Source: Clostridium sp. CAG:964
GTDB taxonomy: Bacteria; Bacillota; Clostridia; Oscillospirales; Acutalibacteraceae
Length of the DNA stretch: 64,000 bases
NCBI GenBank assembly: GCA_000435335.1
Contig: FR891307.1
Coordinates: 1 to 64,000, forward strand
Direction of reading: 5' to 3'
The notes beneath the pieces are model-generated. The model saw nothing but the letters and a program-made list of their open reading frames with translations. It was not told the origin of the DNA and did no database searches. A program made the translations under genes and the position numbers. Positions 50,854 to 59,287 of the stretch are shown one piece after another (the stretch's first letter is position 1; the number at the start of each line of letters is the position of its first letter).

Positions 50854-51241
50854 AGTCGCCCTCCTGAATAAAAGCACCCTTTATATAATTAATACGGTAT
50901 AGATTTGTTGTGTTTGATTTAAGATAAACCTCCGAAATGTCAAAGCGTGGCTGTAACCTTACATTATGCTGTTTTAGGTACAAATATGCCGCTTTCATAA
51001 TTCGTGCCTGCTTCTGCTTTGTTACTGCCAAGCAAGGACGAACCAACGGGTTTTGGTGTCTTGTTTTAACCTCAACAAATAAAATATGTGTTTTGTCAGC
51101 GGCAATAATGTCTATTTCGCCTACCCTACAGCTGTAGTTTCTGCAAAGAATTTTAAAGCCCTGCTTTTTCAAATAATTGCAGGTATATTCCTCGCCTATG
51201 TCGCCTGTTTTTCTTTTTTGCGTTCTGTTATCCGTAATCAT
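50840..51241 (-). CDS. YraN family (UPF0102) endonuclease-like protein
   Basis: The 133-residue protein has the YraN signature GDIGEEYTCNYLKKQGFKIL, then VGEIDIIAADKTHILFVEVKTRH, which matches the PD-(D/E)XK nuclease core. Function is not well established. Its ATG overlaps the rnhB stop (ATGA, 51238-51241). YraN beside RnhB is a common arrangement in many bacteria. Confidence 0.92.
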   Translation of the reverse strand: MITDNRTQKRKTGDIGEEYTCNYLKKQGFKILCRNYSCRVGEIDIIAADKTHILFVEVKTRHQNPLVRPCLAVTKQKQARIMKAAYLYLKQHNVRLQPRFDISEVYLKSNTTNLYRINYIKGAFIQEGDYAAF

Positions 51242-51840
51242 TTACTTAGAATTTTCTTTAAAAATGACATTCTGTGTATAGGGCATGGGCCGTATTCCCT
51301 TATGGCCTGTGTATGTACCTTTGTACCGTAGCCCTTGTGCTTAGCAAACATATACTGTGGGTACTCCTTGTCGTACTCCAGCATTAGTCTGTCTCTTGTT
51401 ACCTTTGCTAAAATTGACGCCGCCGCAATCGACATAGAATTTGCGTCGCCCTTTACGATTGCAGAACAGGGAATGCTTAAATCGGGGGTTTTGTTGCCGT
51501 CAATAATGGCATAATCAGCCGCCTTTGGCAGTCCCTCAACAGCCCTTTTCATAGCAAGCATAGTTGCGTTAAGAATATTAAGCTCTTCTATTTCTTCTAC
51601 CGAGGCAAAGGCAATACTGTAGGCAACGGCACGAGCCTTTATAACATCGTACAGTGCCTCCCTCTTTTTTTCGCTAAGCTTTTTGGAATCGTTTACACCC
51701 TCAATTATATCGTTGGGCTTTAAAATAACGGCCGCCGCACATACAGGCCCTGCCAGCGGGCCTCTGCCCGCCTCGTCAACTCCGCAAATACTTGAGTATC
51801 CCTGCTCCGCACACTGATTTTCATACAAAAACCAATCCAA
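51238..51840 (-). CDS. rnhB: Ribonuclease HII
   Basis: The 200-residue enzyme nicks RNA in RNA:DNA hybrids. Its active site comes from DEAGRGPLAGP (two acidic residues), an Asp in DYAIIDGN and an Asp in IVKGDANSMS. The start is probably TTG (51838-51840), 9 bp after AGGAGA; the upstream ATG at 51879 has no SD and would add 13 basic residues not usual for the family. No strong promoter is visible upstream. Confidence 0.93.
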   Translation of the reverse strand: MDWFLYENQCAEQGYSSICGVDEAGRGPLAGPVCAAAVILKPNDIIEGVNDSKKLSEKKREALYDVIKARAVAYSIAFASVEEIEELNILNATMLAMKRAVEGLPKAADYAIIDGNKTPDLSIPCSAIVKGDANSMSIAAASILAKVTRDRLMLEYDKEYPQYMFAKHKGYGTKVHTQAIREYGPCPIHRMSFLKKILSK

Positions 51841-51980
51841 ATAACCACATCTCCTTATCTTTTTAATCCTGTTTGTCATAACTTAATTTTGCCGAAAAAA
51901 TCGCCAAAGCACACCACTCTACAGCCGTTGAATATATGGCAGTAAAGCAGACAGCCACAAAGTCCGTTGTCTGTAAAATA

Positions 51981-52011
51981 ATTAAAGACCGACTGTTTTA
52001 AAGACGGTCTT
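51981..52011 (-). terminator. Terminator of lepB-rbgA
   Basis: AAGACCG/CGGTCTT stem (51985-51991 with 52005-52011), 13-nt loop, then TTTAATTATTTT reading leftward. Confidence 0.6.
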
Positions 52012-52024
52012 GTTTATATTTGGG

Positions 52025-52888
52025 TTATACACACTCCAGCGTAATTTTACCAAGCTTTGCACTTCTGTATTCGTCAAGAATCATTACAGACGCACGCTCG
52101 GTATCTACTCTGCCGCCGGACATAAGCATACCTCTTTTTCTTGCTATAAGCTCCAAAAGGTCATATGCTTCAACAGACTCCAAATCTACATTTTGCAGCT
52201 TGAACCTCTCAATAAACTGCTGTGTAGGAAAGCGGCACATAACCTCAAGAAGTCTAAACGCCAGCAGCTCTGTGTCCATTACCTGATCCTTTACAGCGCC
52301 TGTAAAGGCAAGCTTTTCGCCAACCTCCGGGTCATCAAACTTAGGCCACAGCACTCCCGGTGTATCCAAAAGCTCCATACCCTGACCAATAGAAAACCAC
52401 TGGTTGCCACGAGTTACACCCGGTCTGTCCTCTACCCTTGCACTGTCTTTTTTAGCCATTTTATTAATAAAAGAGGATTTTCCCACATTCGGTATGCCCA
52501 CCACCATAATGTGTATACTGCGGTTACGCATACCCTTTGCCTCCCACTTTTCTATTTTGTCTGACAGCACATCACGAACAGTTGGAATAAAGCGGTTTAA
52601 GCCCTTTCCTGTTTTGCAGTCTACGGGAATTGCGACTATATTTTTCTTTCTATAGTACTCTACCCACCTGTCGGTTTGAGCCCTATCCGCCATATCGCAT
52701 TTATTCATTAATACAATTCTCGGCTTACCTTGAATAAGCTTGTCAAGGTCCGGGTTATGACTGCTTACAGGAATACGGGCGTCTATAATTTCCGCCACAA
52801 TATCAACCAGCTTTAGGCTTGCTTGAATCTTCCTTTTTGTTTTTGTCATATGTCCGGGAAACCACTGTATATTTTGCACCTGTGCCAT
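52025..52888 (-). CDS. rbgA: Ribosome-biogenesis GTPase RbgA (YlqF)
   Basis: The 287-residue circularly permuted GTPase has WFPGHMTKTKR at the N-terminus, then G4 MNKCD, then G1 GIPNVGKSSFIN, then G3 DTPGVLWP, the order that defines the YlqF group. It assists late 50S assembly. AGAGGTG lies before the ATG. It is 15 bp after lepB, a frequent Firmicutes neighbourhood. Confidence 0.97.
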   Translation of the reverse strand: MAQVQNIQWFPGHMTKTKRKIQASLKLVDIVAEIIDARIPVSSHNPDLDKLIQGKPRIVLMNKCDMADRAQTDRWVEYYRKKNIVAIPVDCKTGKGLNRFIPTVRDVLSDKIEKWEAKGMRNRSIHIMVVGIPNVGKSSFINKMAKKDSARVEDRPGVTRGNQWFSIGQGMELLDTPGVLWPKFDDPEVGEKLAFTGAVKDQVMDTELLAFRLLEVMCRFPTQQFIERFKLQNVDLESVEAYDLLELIARKRGMLMSGGRVDTERASVMILDEYRSAKLGKITLECV

Positions 52889-52903
52889 TATATCACCTCT
52901 ATA

Positions 52904-53476
52904 TTAATATAAGTAGGAAAATCTTTCAAAAGGCAAAACAGCACACTGCACCTTGCCTATTATGTTTGATTTGTCAACAAGCTGTATGCGCACGCTTCGG
53001 CTGTCAACCGAAACTGCCCTGTTATCGCCCATAACAAATACTTTCCCCTTCGGAATAACATCGGGTATATCCCACTCTATTCCATTTAGGGTTTTTGAAG
53101 AAATGTACGGCTCGTTTATAATCTTGCCGTCAACATACACCTGCCCTTTGTCTGCGTCAATTCCAACAGTCTGTCCCTCTATAGCTATTACACGCTTAAT
53201 AAAGGCATTGTCAATTTTATATTCATTCTCGCTGAAGGCGTCCGGAGCTGCTGCAACTACATCACCCTGCTTCAGCTCAAGAGAGGGTATATACTTAAAA
53301 AATGACTGATAATTTGTAATAACAACAGTGTCGCCGTTTTTTAGGGTGTTGTTCATAGACGGGCCGTCAACAACCGCAAGCCTGAACACAAAGGTTAAAA
53401 GCAAAACTATAACCGATACTGAACAAAATATGCTTTTTGCACACTGTAAAACAATGCTCTTATTCTCTCGGTTCAT
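52904..53476 (-). CDS. lepB: Signal peptidase I
   Basis: The 190-residue enzyme has one N-terminal membrane helix (about residues 13-33) and an extracytoplasmic catalytic domain with the Ser/Lys dyad S40 (DGPSMNNTL) and K94 (FIKRVIAIEG), plus the box E region MGDNRAVSVDSR. It removes Sec signal peptides, so it would process the amylase encoded here. AAGGAG lies before the ATG at 53474-53476. Confidence 0.96.
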   Translation of the reverse strand: MNRENKSIVLQCAKSIFCSVSVIVLLLTFVFRLAVVDGPSMNNTLKNGDTVVITNYQSFFKYIPSLELKQGDVVAAAPDAFSENEYKIDNAFIKRVIAIEGQTVGIDADKGQVYVDGKIINEPYISSKTLNGIEWDIPDVIPKGKVFVMGDNRAVSVDSRSVRIQLVDKSNIIGKVQCAVLPFERFSYLY

Positions 53477-53547
53477 AACAACGCTCCTTGCTTTTGCACT
53501 CATAACTGTGGCTGTGTATTATTATTTACAAATACATTTATGTGGCG

Positions 53548-53576
53548 ATTATATCATAATACCTGTTTTAAGTCAA
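53548..53576 (-). promoter_or_regulatory. Promoter of lepB-rbgA
   Basis: TTGACT (53571-53576), 17 bp, TATAAT (53548-53553) with a TGA extended -10. Confidence 0.9.
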
Positions 53577-53732
53577 TTTGCACGCCATTTGCCACTACAC
53601 TTTAGCGAACATCCCACACCGCTTGTTGAAATTGTGTTATAGATTTATTTTCAACAATTAACCTTACATATTAAGTAATCATTATTTACAGTAAAGCATT
53701 GCCGTTACTAAAATTTTTTAAATAAAATCAGA
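53577..53732. other. Intergenic region with no recognised feature
   Basis: This is the middle of the 309-bp gene-free stretch between lepB and tRNA-Leu(CAG). I see only the flanking promoter and terminator. Confidence 0.6.
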
Positions 53733-53773
53733 AAAGCTTTTAAAAACAGCACAAAACTATTTTTAAAAGCTTT
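53733..53773 (-). terminator. Probable terminator of tRNA-Leu(CAG)
   Basis: An AT-rich 14-bp stem (AAAGCTTTTAAAAA with its complement, 13-nt loop) lies 12 bp past the tRNA; the tail CTGATTTTATTT is a modest T run. Confidence 0.65.
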
Positions 53774-53785
53774 ATAATGATAATA

Positions 53786-53872
53786 TGGTGCAGGTAACAG
53801 GACTTGAACCTGCATGAAATTGCTTTCATATGGACCTGAACCATACGCGTCTGCCAATTCCGCCATACCTGC
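53786..53872 (-). tRNA. tRNA-Leu (anticodon CAG)
   Basis: The 87-nt gene has acceptor stem GCAGGTA/TACCTGC, encoded CCA at 53786-53788, a class II variable arm, and a T arm with GGTTCAAGTCC. The anticodon stem TATGG/CCATA encloses TTCAGGT, giving anticodon CAG, which reads CUG. Confidence 0.97.
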
Positions 53873-53971
53873 ACATAAACACTCTTATATTTTACACGGC
53901 AAGAGCAAGCCGAGGTGGGGCAAACAGCCTAATCCACAGTAGTGTCGGGCAACAATCACCCAACGCACACC

Positions 53972-54000
53972 ATTATACACCCTATTTTTATTTTTTGCAA
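53972..54000 (-). promoter_or_regulatory. Promoter upstream of tRNA-Leu(CAG)
   Basis: TTGCAA (53995-54000), 17 bp, TATAAT (53972-53977). The start (about 53965) leaves an unusually long leader of about 90 nt before the tRNA. Confidence 0.75.
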
Positions 54001-54054
54001 GCATTATTTTAATTTTTTTCAAACAGAAAAGCCGGAATTCCCTTGTGCAAACAC

Positions 54055-54083
54055 TTTACTTTTGTGCTTCAATAAATTATAAT
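54055..54083 (+). promoter_or_regulatory. Promoter of prfB
   Basis: TTTACT (54055-54060), 17 bp, TATAAT (54078-54083). Confidence 0.7.
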
Positions 54084-54119
54084 AGAATATATGACTATTT
54101 TTAAGGATTGATATATTTT

Positions 54120-55250
54120 ATGGTACAGTTTGAAGAACTAAGGCTTGAGCTTGAACGCACAAAGCCGGAAATAGATGACTTGGCGGACGCCCTTGGACTA
54201 AAGGCGATGATGTCTGAAATAGAACAGCTTGAAAACAAGGCAACCGAGCCGGGCTTTTGGGACGATATGGATAAATCACAGGTTATATTGCAACGCACAA
54301 GTGCCTTGAAAAACAAGGTAGAGGGCTATAATACACTTGTTTCTAAATATGACGACGCAATGGCTTTAATTGAACTTGCAAACGAGGACGAGGATTTGTC
54401 ATTGCTTGAAGAGGCTCAAAGCGAGGTTGAGGCTATAAAAGAGGAGCTTGAAAAACAGCGCTTGCAGACTTTACTTACAGGTGAGTACGACAGCAAAAAT
54501 GCTATACTTACCTTCCACGCCGGCTCAGGCGGAACAGAGGCTCAGGACTGGGCGGAAATGCTGTACCGTATGTACAACCGCTGGGCAGAAAAAGGCGGCT
54601 TTAAGGTAAAAACTCTTGACTACCTTGACGGTGACGAGGCAGGTCTGAAAAGTGCCGTTATACTTGTAGAGGGTTTGAATGCCTACGGCTATCTAAAGAG
54701 TGAGGCAGGCGTTCACAGACTTGTAAGAGTGTCACCTTTTGATTCCTCCGGCAGAAGACACACCTCCTTTGCATCTCTTGAGGTTATGCCGGAAATTGAT
54801 GATAATATTCAAATTGACATTAATCCGGAAGATATTAAAATGGATGTTTACCGTGCAAGCGGTGCAGGCGGTCAGAAGGTCAACAAAACCTCATCCGCCG
54901 TAAGGCTTACACATATACCTACAGGTATTGTAGTTGCCTGCCAGGTAGAAAGAAGCCAGCACCAAAACCGAGAGGTTGCTATGAAAATGCTTATGTCAAA
55001 GCTTATGGAAATTAAAGAGCGTGAGCATTTAGACAAGATTGAGGATATTAAGGGTGTGCAAAAGGAGATTACATGGGGCTCTCAAATACGCTCATATGTA
55101 TTTATGCCATATACTCTTGTAAAGGATCACCGCACAAGCTACGAAACAGGCAACATAAGTGCTGTAATGGACGGCGACATAGACGGCTTTATTAACGCTT
55201 ATCTAAAGGCATTAAGTCAAAATTCACTTGAAAATAACAACGATATGTAA
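54120..55250 (+). CDS. prfB: Peptide chain release factor 2, encoded without a programmed frameshift
   Basis: The 376-residue factor recognises UGA/UAA through the SPF tripeptide (VSPFDSSGRRHTSF, about residues 206-219) and triggers hydrolysis with GGQ (SGAGGQKVNKTS, about 249-260). In most bacteria an in-frame UGA near codon 25 requires a +1 frameshift, which autoregulates RF2. Here the frame is continuous: the equivalent place reads CTT GGA CTA, close to the canonical CTTTGAC, with no stop codon. Alignment around it to the conserved GFWDD/VWNE Trp is gapless. AAGGA is 12 bp before the ATG; a TTG at 54108 abuts the SD and is unlikely. Confidence 0.97.
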   Translation: MVQFEELRLELERTKPEIDDLADALGLKAMMSEIEQLENKATEPGFWDDMDKSQVILQRTSALKNKVEGYNTLVSKYDDAMALIELANEDEDLSLLEEAQSEVEAIKEELEKQRLQTLLTGEYDSKNAILTFHAGSGGTEAQDWAEMLYRMYNRWAEKGGFKVKTLDYLDGDEAGLKSAVILVEGLNAYGYLKSEAGVHRLVRVSPFDSSGRRHTSFASLEVMPEIDDNIQIDINPEDIKMDVYRASGAGGQKVNKTSSAVRLTHIPTGIVVACQVERSQHQNREVAMKMLMSKLMEIKEREHLDKIEDIKGVQKEITWGSQIRSYVFMPYTLVKDHRTSYETGNISAVMDGDIDGFINAYLKALSQNSLENNNDM

Positions 55251-55254
55251 TATA

Positions 55255-55295
55255 CAAAACACCGTGGATTGTTTACAGCTGCCACGGTGTTTTGC
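55255..55295 (+). terminator. Terminator of prfB
   Basis: A perfect 13-bp stem (55255-55267 with 55282-55294) and a 14-nt loop, with the T run inside the descending arm. Confidence 0.75.
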
Positions 55296-55320
55296 ATAAA
55301 AGGGCTTTTATAACTATAAT
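55292..55320 (+). promoter_or_regulatory. Promoter of uvrC
   Basis: TTGCAT (55292-55297), 17 bp, TATAAT (55315-55320), starting in the tail of the prfB terminator. Confidence 0.6.
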
Positions 55321-55352
55321 GATAAATTTATTGAATAAAAGGGGGAAGCGAC

Positions 55353-57200
55353 TTGGAAAACAAAATAAAAGAGCTTAGGGCAAAAGCAATGTCACTGCCC
55401 CTAACCCCCGGCGTATATATAATGCGTGACAAAAACAAGAAGATAATTTATATAGGCAAGGCAAAGGCTCTGAAAAACCGTGTAAGCCAATACTTTGGCT
55501 CTCATACCAACCATACACCAAAGGTTATAAGAATGGTTGAAAATGTAGACGCCTTTGACTATATTGTTACCGACAGCGAGTTTGAGGCCTTAGTGCTTGA
55601 ATGCAGCCTGATTAAGCAGTATACACCCCACTACAACATTTTGCTAAAAGACGATAAGGGCTACAGCTATATTAAAATTACAAACGAGCAGTGGCCAAGA
55701 ATAAAGGCAGTAAAGCAGATTGACAACGACGGTGCACAGTATATAGGGCCGTATATGAGCAGCTATTATGTTAAAAATGCCGTTGACCAGGCTGTCAAAA
55801 TTTTTAAGCTGCCTACCTGCGGCAGAAAATTTCCACAGGATATAGGCAAGGGCAGACCGTGCCTTAACTATCATATAAAGCTGTGCAGTGCACCGTGTAC
55901 AGGAAAAATCACCCATAAGGAATATACCGAAAATTTAAAAGAGGCAGTTGAATTTTTAAAAGGCGGCAATAATGCCGACATTAAAAAAATGACCGCAGAA
56001 ATGAACCTTGCCGCAGAAAACCTTGAATTTGAGCGTGCCGCAAGAATTCGTGACAGAATTAACGCCATAAAAAAAATGGGCGACAGCCAAAAGGTGGTTT
56101 GCTCAAAAATAAAGGAGCAGGATGTGCTTGCGGTGGTTACAGAGGGTAATACCGCCTGCTTTGAGGTGTTCAAGTTTAAAAACGGTGCATTGTATGACAG
56201 AGAGCATTTTATAATAGGCGATGTTGACGATCTGCCACAGGCTAGGCACGAGTTTATAACAGGCTATTACTATAAAAGAAATGATATACCGCCCAGAATT
56301 ACCGTTGACGGCTCTGTAAACGACACAGAGCTTTTACAGCAGTGGCTAAGCGAAGTTCTTGGCAAAAAGGTGGTTATATTTCAGCCGCAAAAGGGCGAAC
56401 AGCTGCAGCTTGTGGAAATGTGCAAAAAGAATGCAGCAGAGCATTTGGCGCACAGGCGTGGTGCAGCCGGCAAGGATACTATGGCGTTAAACACCTTAGG
56501 TGAATTGCTCGGCTTGGACGGTGCACCTAATTATATTGAATCCTACGACATTTCCAACCAAAACGGTACCGCCAATGTAGCAGGTATGATTGTATTTGAA
56601 AACGGAAGGCCGCTTAAAAGTGCCTACAGAAGGTTTGAAATAAAAACCGTTGCAGGACAGGACGACTACGGCTCAATGGCAGAGGTAATAGAACGCCGTT
56701 TAAACGAATATGAAAAGCACAAGGACGAAGGCGTTGGCTTTGGAAGAATGCCAGACCTTATACTGCTTGATGGCGGCAAGGGCCAGGTAAATGCCGTTTC
56801 GCAGGTTATGAAAAGAATGGGCTACAACATTCCGCTGTTTGGTATGGTAAAGGACAACAAGCACCGCACAAGGGCCATAACAGACGCCGGTAAGGAAATT
56901 GCCATAAACAACAAGCGCAGTGTTTTTACTCTGGTGTCTAATATTCAAGAAGAGGTGCACCGGTTTGCTATTGGTTACCACAGGCAAAAAAGGAAGAATA
57001 CCTCCTTTAAAAGCTCGCTTACAGAGATAGAGGGTGTTGGTGAAAGGCGTGCTAAAGCGTTGCTCAAGCATTTTGGCACTATTGCAAATATAAAGGAGGC
57101 AGACCTGCAGGAACTGGAAACTGCACCTACTATGAACAAGGTGGTTGCAAGAACGGTGTACTCATATTTTCACGGTGACAATACCATGGCAAAGGAATAA
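55353..57200 (+). CDS. uvrC: Excinuclease ABC subunit C
   Basis: The 615-residue nuclease makes both incisions in nucleotide excision repair. It has the GIY-YIG domain (PGVYIMRDKNKKIIYIGKA, about 19-37), a Cys-containing segment GRPCLNYHIKLCSAPC, the UVR motif (about 200-235), the RNase H-like C domain with YDISN and LILLDGGKGQ, and a C-terminal helix-hairpin-helix (IEGVGERRAKALLKHFG). The start is TTG (55353-55355) after GGGGGAAG. Length is normal. Confidence 0.97.
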   Translation: MENKIKELRAKAMSLPLTPGVYIMRDKNKKIIYIGKAKALKNRVSQYFGSHTNHTPKVIRMVENVDAFDYIVTDSEFEALVLECSLIKQYTPHYNILLKDDKGYSYIKITNEQWPRIKAVKQIDNDGAQYIGPYMSSYYVKNAVDQAVKIFKLPTCGRKFPQDIGKGRPCLNYHIKLCSAPCTGKITHKEYTENLKEAVEFLKGGNNADIKKMTAEMNLAAENLEFERAARIRDRINAIKKMGDSQKVVCSKIKEQDVLAVVTEGNTACFEVFKFKNGALYDREHFIIGDVDDLPQARHEFITGYYYKRNDIPPRITVDGSVNDTELLQQWLSEVLGKKVVIFQPQKGEQLQLVEMCKKNAAEHLAHRRGAAGKDTMALNTLGELLGLDGAPNYIESYDISNQNGTANVAGMIVFENGRPLKSAYRRFEIKTVAGQDDYGSMAEVIERRLNEYEKHKDEGVGFGRMPDLILLDGGKGQVNAVSQVMKRMGYNIPLFGMVKDNKHRTRAITDAGKEIAINNKRSVFTLVSNIQEEVHRFAIGYHRQKRKNTSFKSSLTEIEGVGERRAKALLKHFGTIANIKEADLQELETAPTMNKVVARTVYSYFHGDNTMAKE

Positions 57201-57308
57201 AATGTGTTTTGCATTGCAAGGCTATATTATTTTCGAGAGAATTTACTCTTTATCAGTAAATTTACCAAAAAACTACAATAATATTTAGTTATATTATTAT
57301 GAATACGG

Positions 57309-57337
57309 TTGACAATTTAGAGATTTTAATAGATAAT
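57309..57337 (+). promoter_or_regulatory. Promoter of rsmD-coaD
   Basis: TTGACA (57309-57314), 17 bp, GATAAT (57332-57337); leader about 85 nt. Confidence 0.7.
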
Positions 57338-57427
57338 ATAGGTAATGCTTTAACAGGCAGATATAATGGTTTTATATTGTTTATATAGCATTATTTATAG
57401 CAAGGTACTGTAGGAGGCAGGTGTGTT

Positions 57428-57982
57428 ATGAGAGTTATTACAGGCATTGCCAAAGGCAAGCGCTTAAAAACCTTGGACGGTCAGGATGTACGCCCTACAA
57501 CCGAAAGAGTAAAAGAGGCGATTTTCAGCATAATTCAGTTTGAAATTGAGGGAAGAAAGTTTTTGGACCTTTTTTCAGGCTCAGGTCAAATGGGAATAGA
57601 GGCTTTAAGCCGTGGTGCTAAAAATGCTGTTTTTGTAGATTGCAGGCGTGAGGCTGTTAATGTAATAAAAAGCAATTTGGAAAACACGGGGCTGTCCCAT
57701 AACGCTTTGGTTATAAATAGCGATTCGTTGGCATATATTTCAAGACAGCAGTCAGAAAAATTTGACCTTGCTTTTTTGGATCCGCCATATGGTACGGGAC
57801 TACTCCAAAAAGCGTTGCCGCTTACAGCACTGCAGATGAAAAAAACAGGAACAATTATTTGTGAAAGACCAATAAATGAAGAAATACCTGAAAAAATTCA
57901 TGGTTTTGCACTTGACAGAAATTATCGATATGGTAAAATTATGATAAGTACATACCGCTACGAGGATGTGACTGAGGAATGA
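57428..57982 (+). CDS. rsmD: 16S rRNA (guanine966-N2)-methyltransferase RsmD
   Basis: The 184-residue SAM enzyme has the N-terminal VITGIAKGKRLKT, the SAM site FLDLFSGSGQMGIEALSRGA (about 41-60) and the catalytic DPPYG (about 117-121). It methylates G966 of 16S rRNA. AGGAGG lies 10 bp before the ATG. It overlaps coaD by ATGA, a pairing conserved across Firmicutes. Confidence 0.95.
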   Translation: MRVITGIAKGKRLKTLDGQDVRPTTERVKEAIFSIIQFEIEGRKFLDLFSGSGQMGIEALSRGAKNAVFVDCRREAVNVIKSNLENTGLSHNALVINSDSLAYISRQQSEKFDLAFLDPPYGTGLLQKALPLTALQMKKTGTIICERPINEEIPEKIHGFALDRNYRYGKIMISTYRYEDVTEE

Positions 57983-58467
57983 AAAGAACGGTAGTTTGTC
58001 CGGGCAGCTTTGACCCTGTAACATTGGGGCATATTGATATAATATCAAGGGCCGCCAAAATGTTTGACAAGGTTATTGTGGCTGTACTTGTTAATTCCTC
58101 GAAAAAGCCCAGTTTTACTACCGAAGAACGCATAGAGCTTTTAAGGAAGGCCTTGGCAGGCTTTGATAATATTCAGATAGAAAGCTTTGATGGCTTGCTT
58201 GCCGAATATGCCCGAAAGACCGGTGCCAATGCCGTAGTAAGAGGGTTAAGAGCTGTGTCTGACTTTGAGTATGAATTTCAAATGTCATTGACTAATAAAA
58301 AGCTCAATCCGGATTTGGAAACTATTTTCCTGACATCCCGTGCAGAATATATGTTTTTAAGCTCCAGCATAGTGAAGCAGATTGCTACATTAAACGGAGA
58401 CATTACTAATTTTGTACCGGAATGTATTCATGATGAAATAAAAAAACGACTTGCTTCAAATGTTTAG
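57979..58467 (+). CDS. coaD: Phosphopantetheine adenylyltransferase
   Basis: The 162-residue nucleotidyltransferase has PGSFDPVTLGHIDI with the TxGH motif (15-18) and the C-terminal SSSIVKQIA loop. It makes dephospho-CoA in CoA synthesis. The ATG overlaps the rsmD stop, so translation is coupled. Confidence 0.97.
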   Translation: MKRTVVCPGSFDPVTLGHIDIISRAAKMFDKVIVAVLVNSSKKPSFTTEERIELLRKALAGFDNIQIESFDGLLAEYARKTGANAVVRGLRAVSDFEYEFQMSLTNKKLNPDLETIFLTSRAEYMFLSSSIVKQIATLNGDITNFVPECIHDEIKKRLASNV

Positions 58468-58525
58468 CCTAAGCTTATGGCTTTAGCGTTGAGGTGTTCG
58501 CAGTAAAAGAAAAAGGATGGTTAAG

Positions 58526-59020
58526 ATGAAAGTAGAAGATTTGTTGTTGGAACTAAGAGAAACTGTTGAAGATGCAAAGGTTTTACCTCTGACAGGCGGT
58601 AAGTGCCTTGTTGATGTTGACAGCCTGAAGGAACTGCTTGACGACATTGAAGATGCACTGCCACAGGAGGTTCGTCAGGCAAAGGCTATAGTTGCCGACA
58701 GACAGAAGATTATTTCTGACGCTAAGGTAGAGGCCGAAAGTATTATTCGCACAGCCGAGGACAAGAAGAAGTCATTGGTAACACAGAACGAAATTGTCAG
58801 ACAGGCACAGGCTGAGGCTAACGAGATTATCACCGACGCTAAGCTGAAGTCAAGAGATATGCGTAAGGCAGTAAACGACTATGTTGATGAAATGCTTAGA
58901 CAGGCAGACGAAATGCTGACAAGTCAGGTAAACGAAATTAAGAAAACAAGACAAAACATTAAAGCAAGTCAAAGACCGGCAGCACAGGTTAAGGTGCAAA
59001 AGCCGGAAACTAACGAGTAA
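58526..59020 (+). CDS. Coiled-coil protein of unknown function, linked to coaD
   Basis: The 164-residue protein is mostly helical and charged: a short N-terminal segment (KVEDLLLELRETVEDA), a VDSLKELLDDIEDALP motif, then a long coiled coil (about 45-145) rich in Ala, Lys, Glu and Gln, and a Pro-rich tail. Similar proteins often follow coaD in Clostridia and are loosely labelled ATPase or DivIVA-like, without proof. There is no membrane segment. AAAGG fits the second ATG (9 bp spacing) better than the first. It is the third gene of the rsmD-coaD unit. Confidence 0.75.
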   Translation: MKVEDLLLELRETVEDAKVLPLTGGKCLVDVDSLKELLDDIEDALPQEVRQAKAIVADRQKIISDAKVEAESIIRTAEDKKKSLVTQNEIVRQAQAEANEIITDAKLKSRDMRKAVNDYVDEMLRQADEMLTSQVNEIKKTRQNIKASQRPAAQVKVQKPETNE

Positions 59021-59040
59021 TTCTTATACATATCTAAAAA

Positions 59041-59077
59041 TAACAGCAGTCGCTTTTAACGGGCGGCTGCTGTTTTA
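59041..59077 (+). terminator. Terminator of the rsmD-coaD unit
   Basis: A 12-bp stem with one wobble (59042-59053 with 59063-59074), 9-nt loop and TTTT. Confidence 0.85.
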
Positions 59078-59212
59078 CTGTTTACTATTCTGTGTTCTGT
59101 AATAAACGGTTTACACACTGCTAAATTCTTAGTTTAATCATAACAGAAAATTTTCATCTTTATAGTATGATAGTACGGCTGCAATTCGTACATTATGTTA
59201 TAAAAGAATTAA

Positions 59213-59251
59213 TTAAAAAAGGCGTTTGCGTATTTTAATGCAAACGCCTTT
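59213..59251 (-). terminator. Terminator of hisS-aspS
   Basis: A 12-bp stem (AAAGGCGTTTGC and complement, 59218-59229 with 59240-59251), 10-nt loop and a six-T run reading leftward. Confidence 0.92.
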
Positions 59252-59287
59252 CACGGTCTACAGGCTTATGGTATATAAAAGCCGATT

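Noticed and set aside
53880..53970. Possible small SRP RNA next to tRNA-Leu(CAG), suggested by GC-rich pairing
   Set aside because: The conserved SRP Alu/S-domain core (GGTCAGGTCCGGAAGG-like) is not present on either strand.
54180..54215. Programmed +1 frameshift in prfB
   Set aside because: No in-frame stop codon occurs; the reading frame is continuous from the ATG through SPF and GGQ.
57201..57308. AATTTACT/AGTAAATT hairpin at 57240-57262 as the uvrC terminator
   Set aside because: Stem is short and AT-only, and no T run follows.
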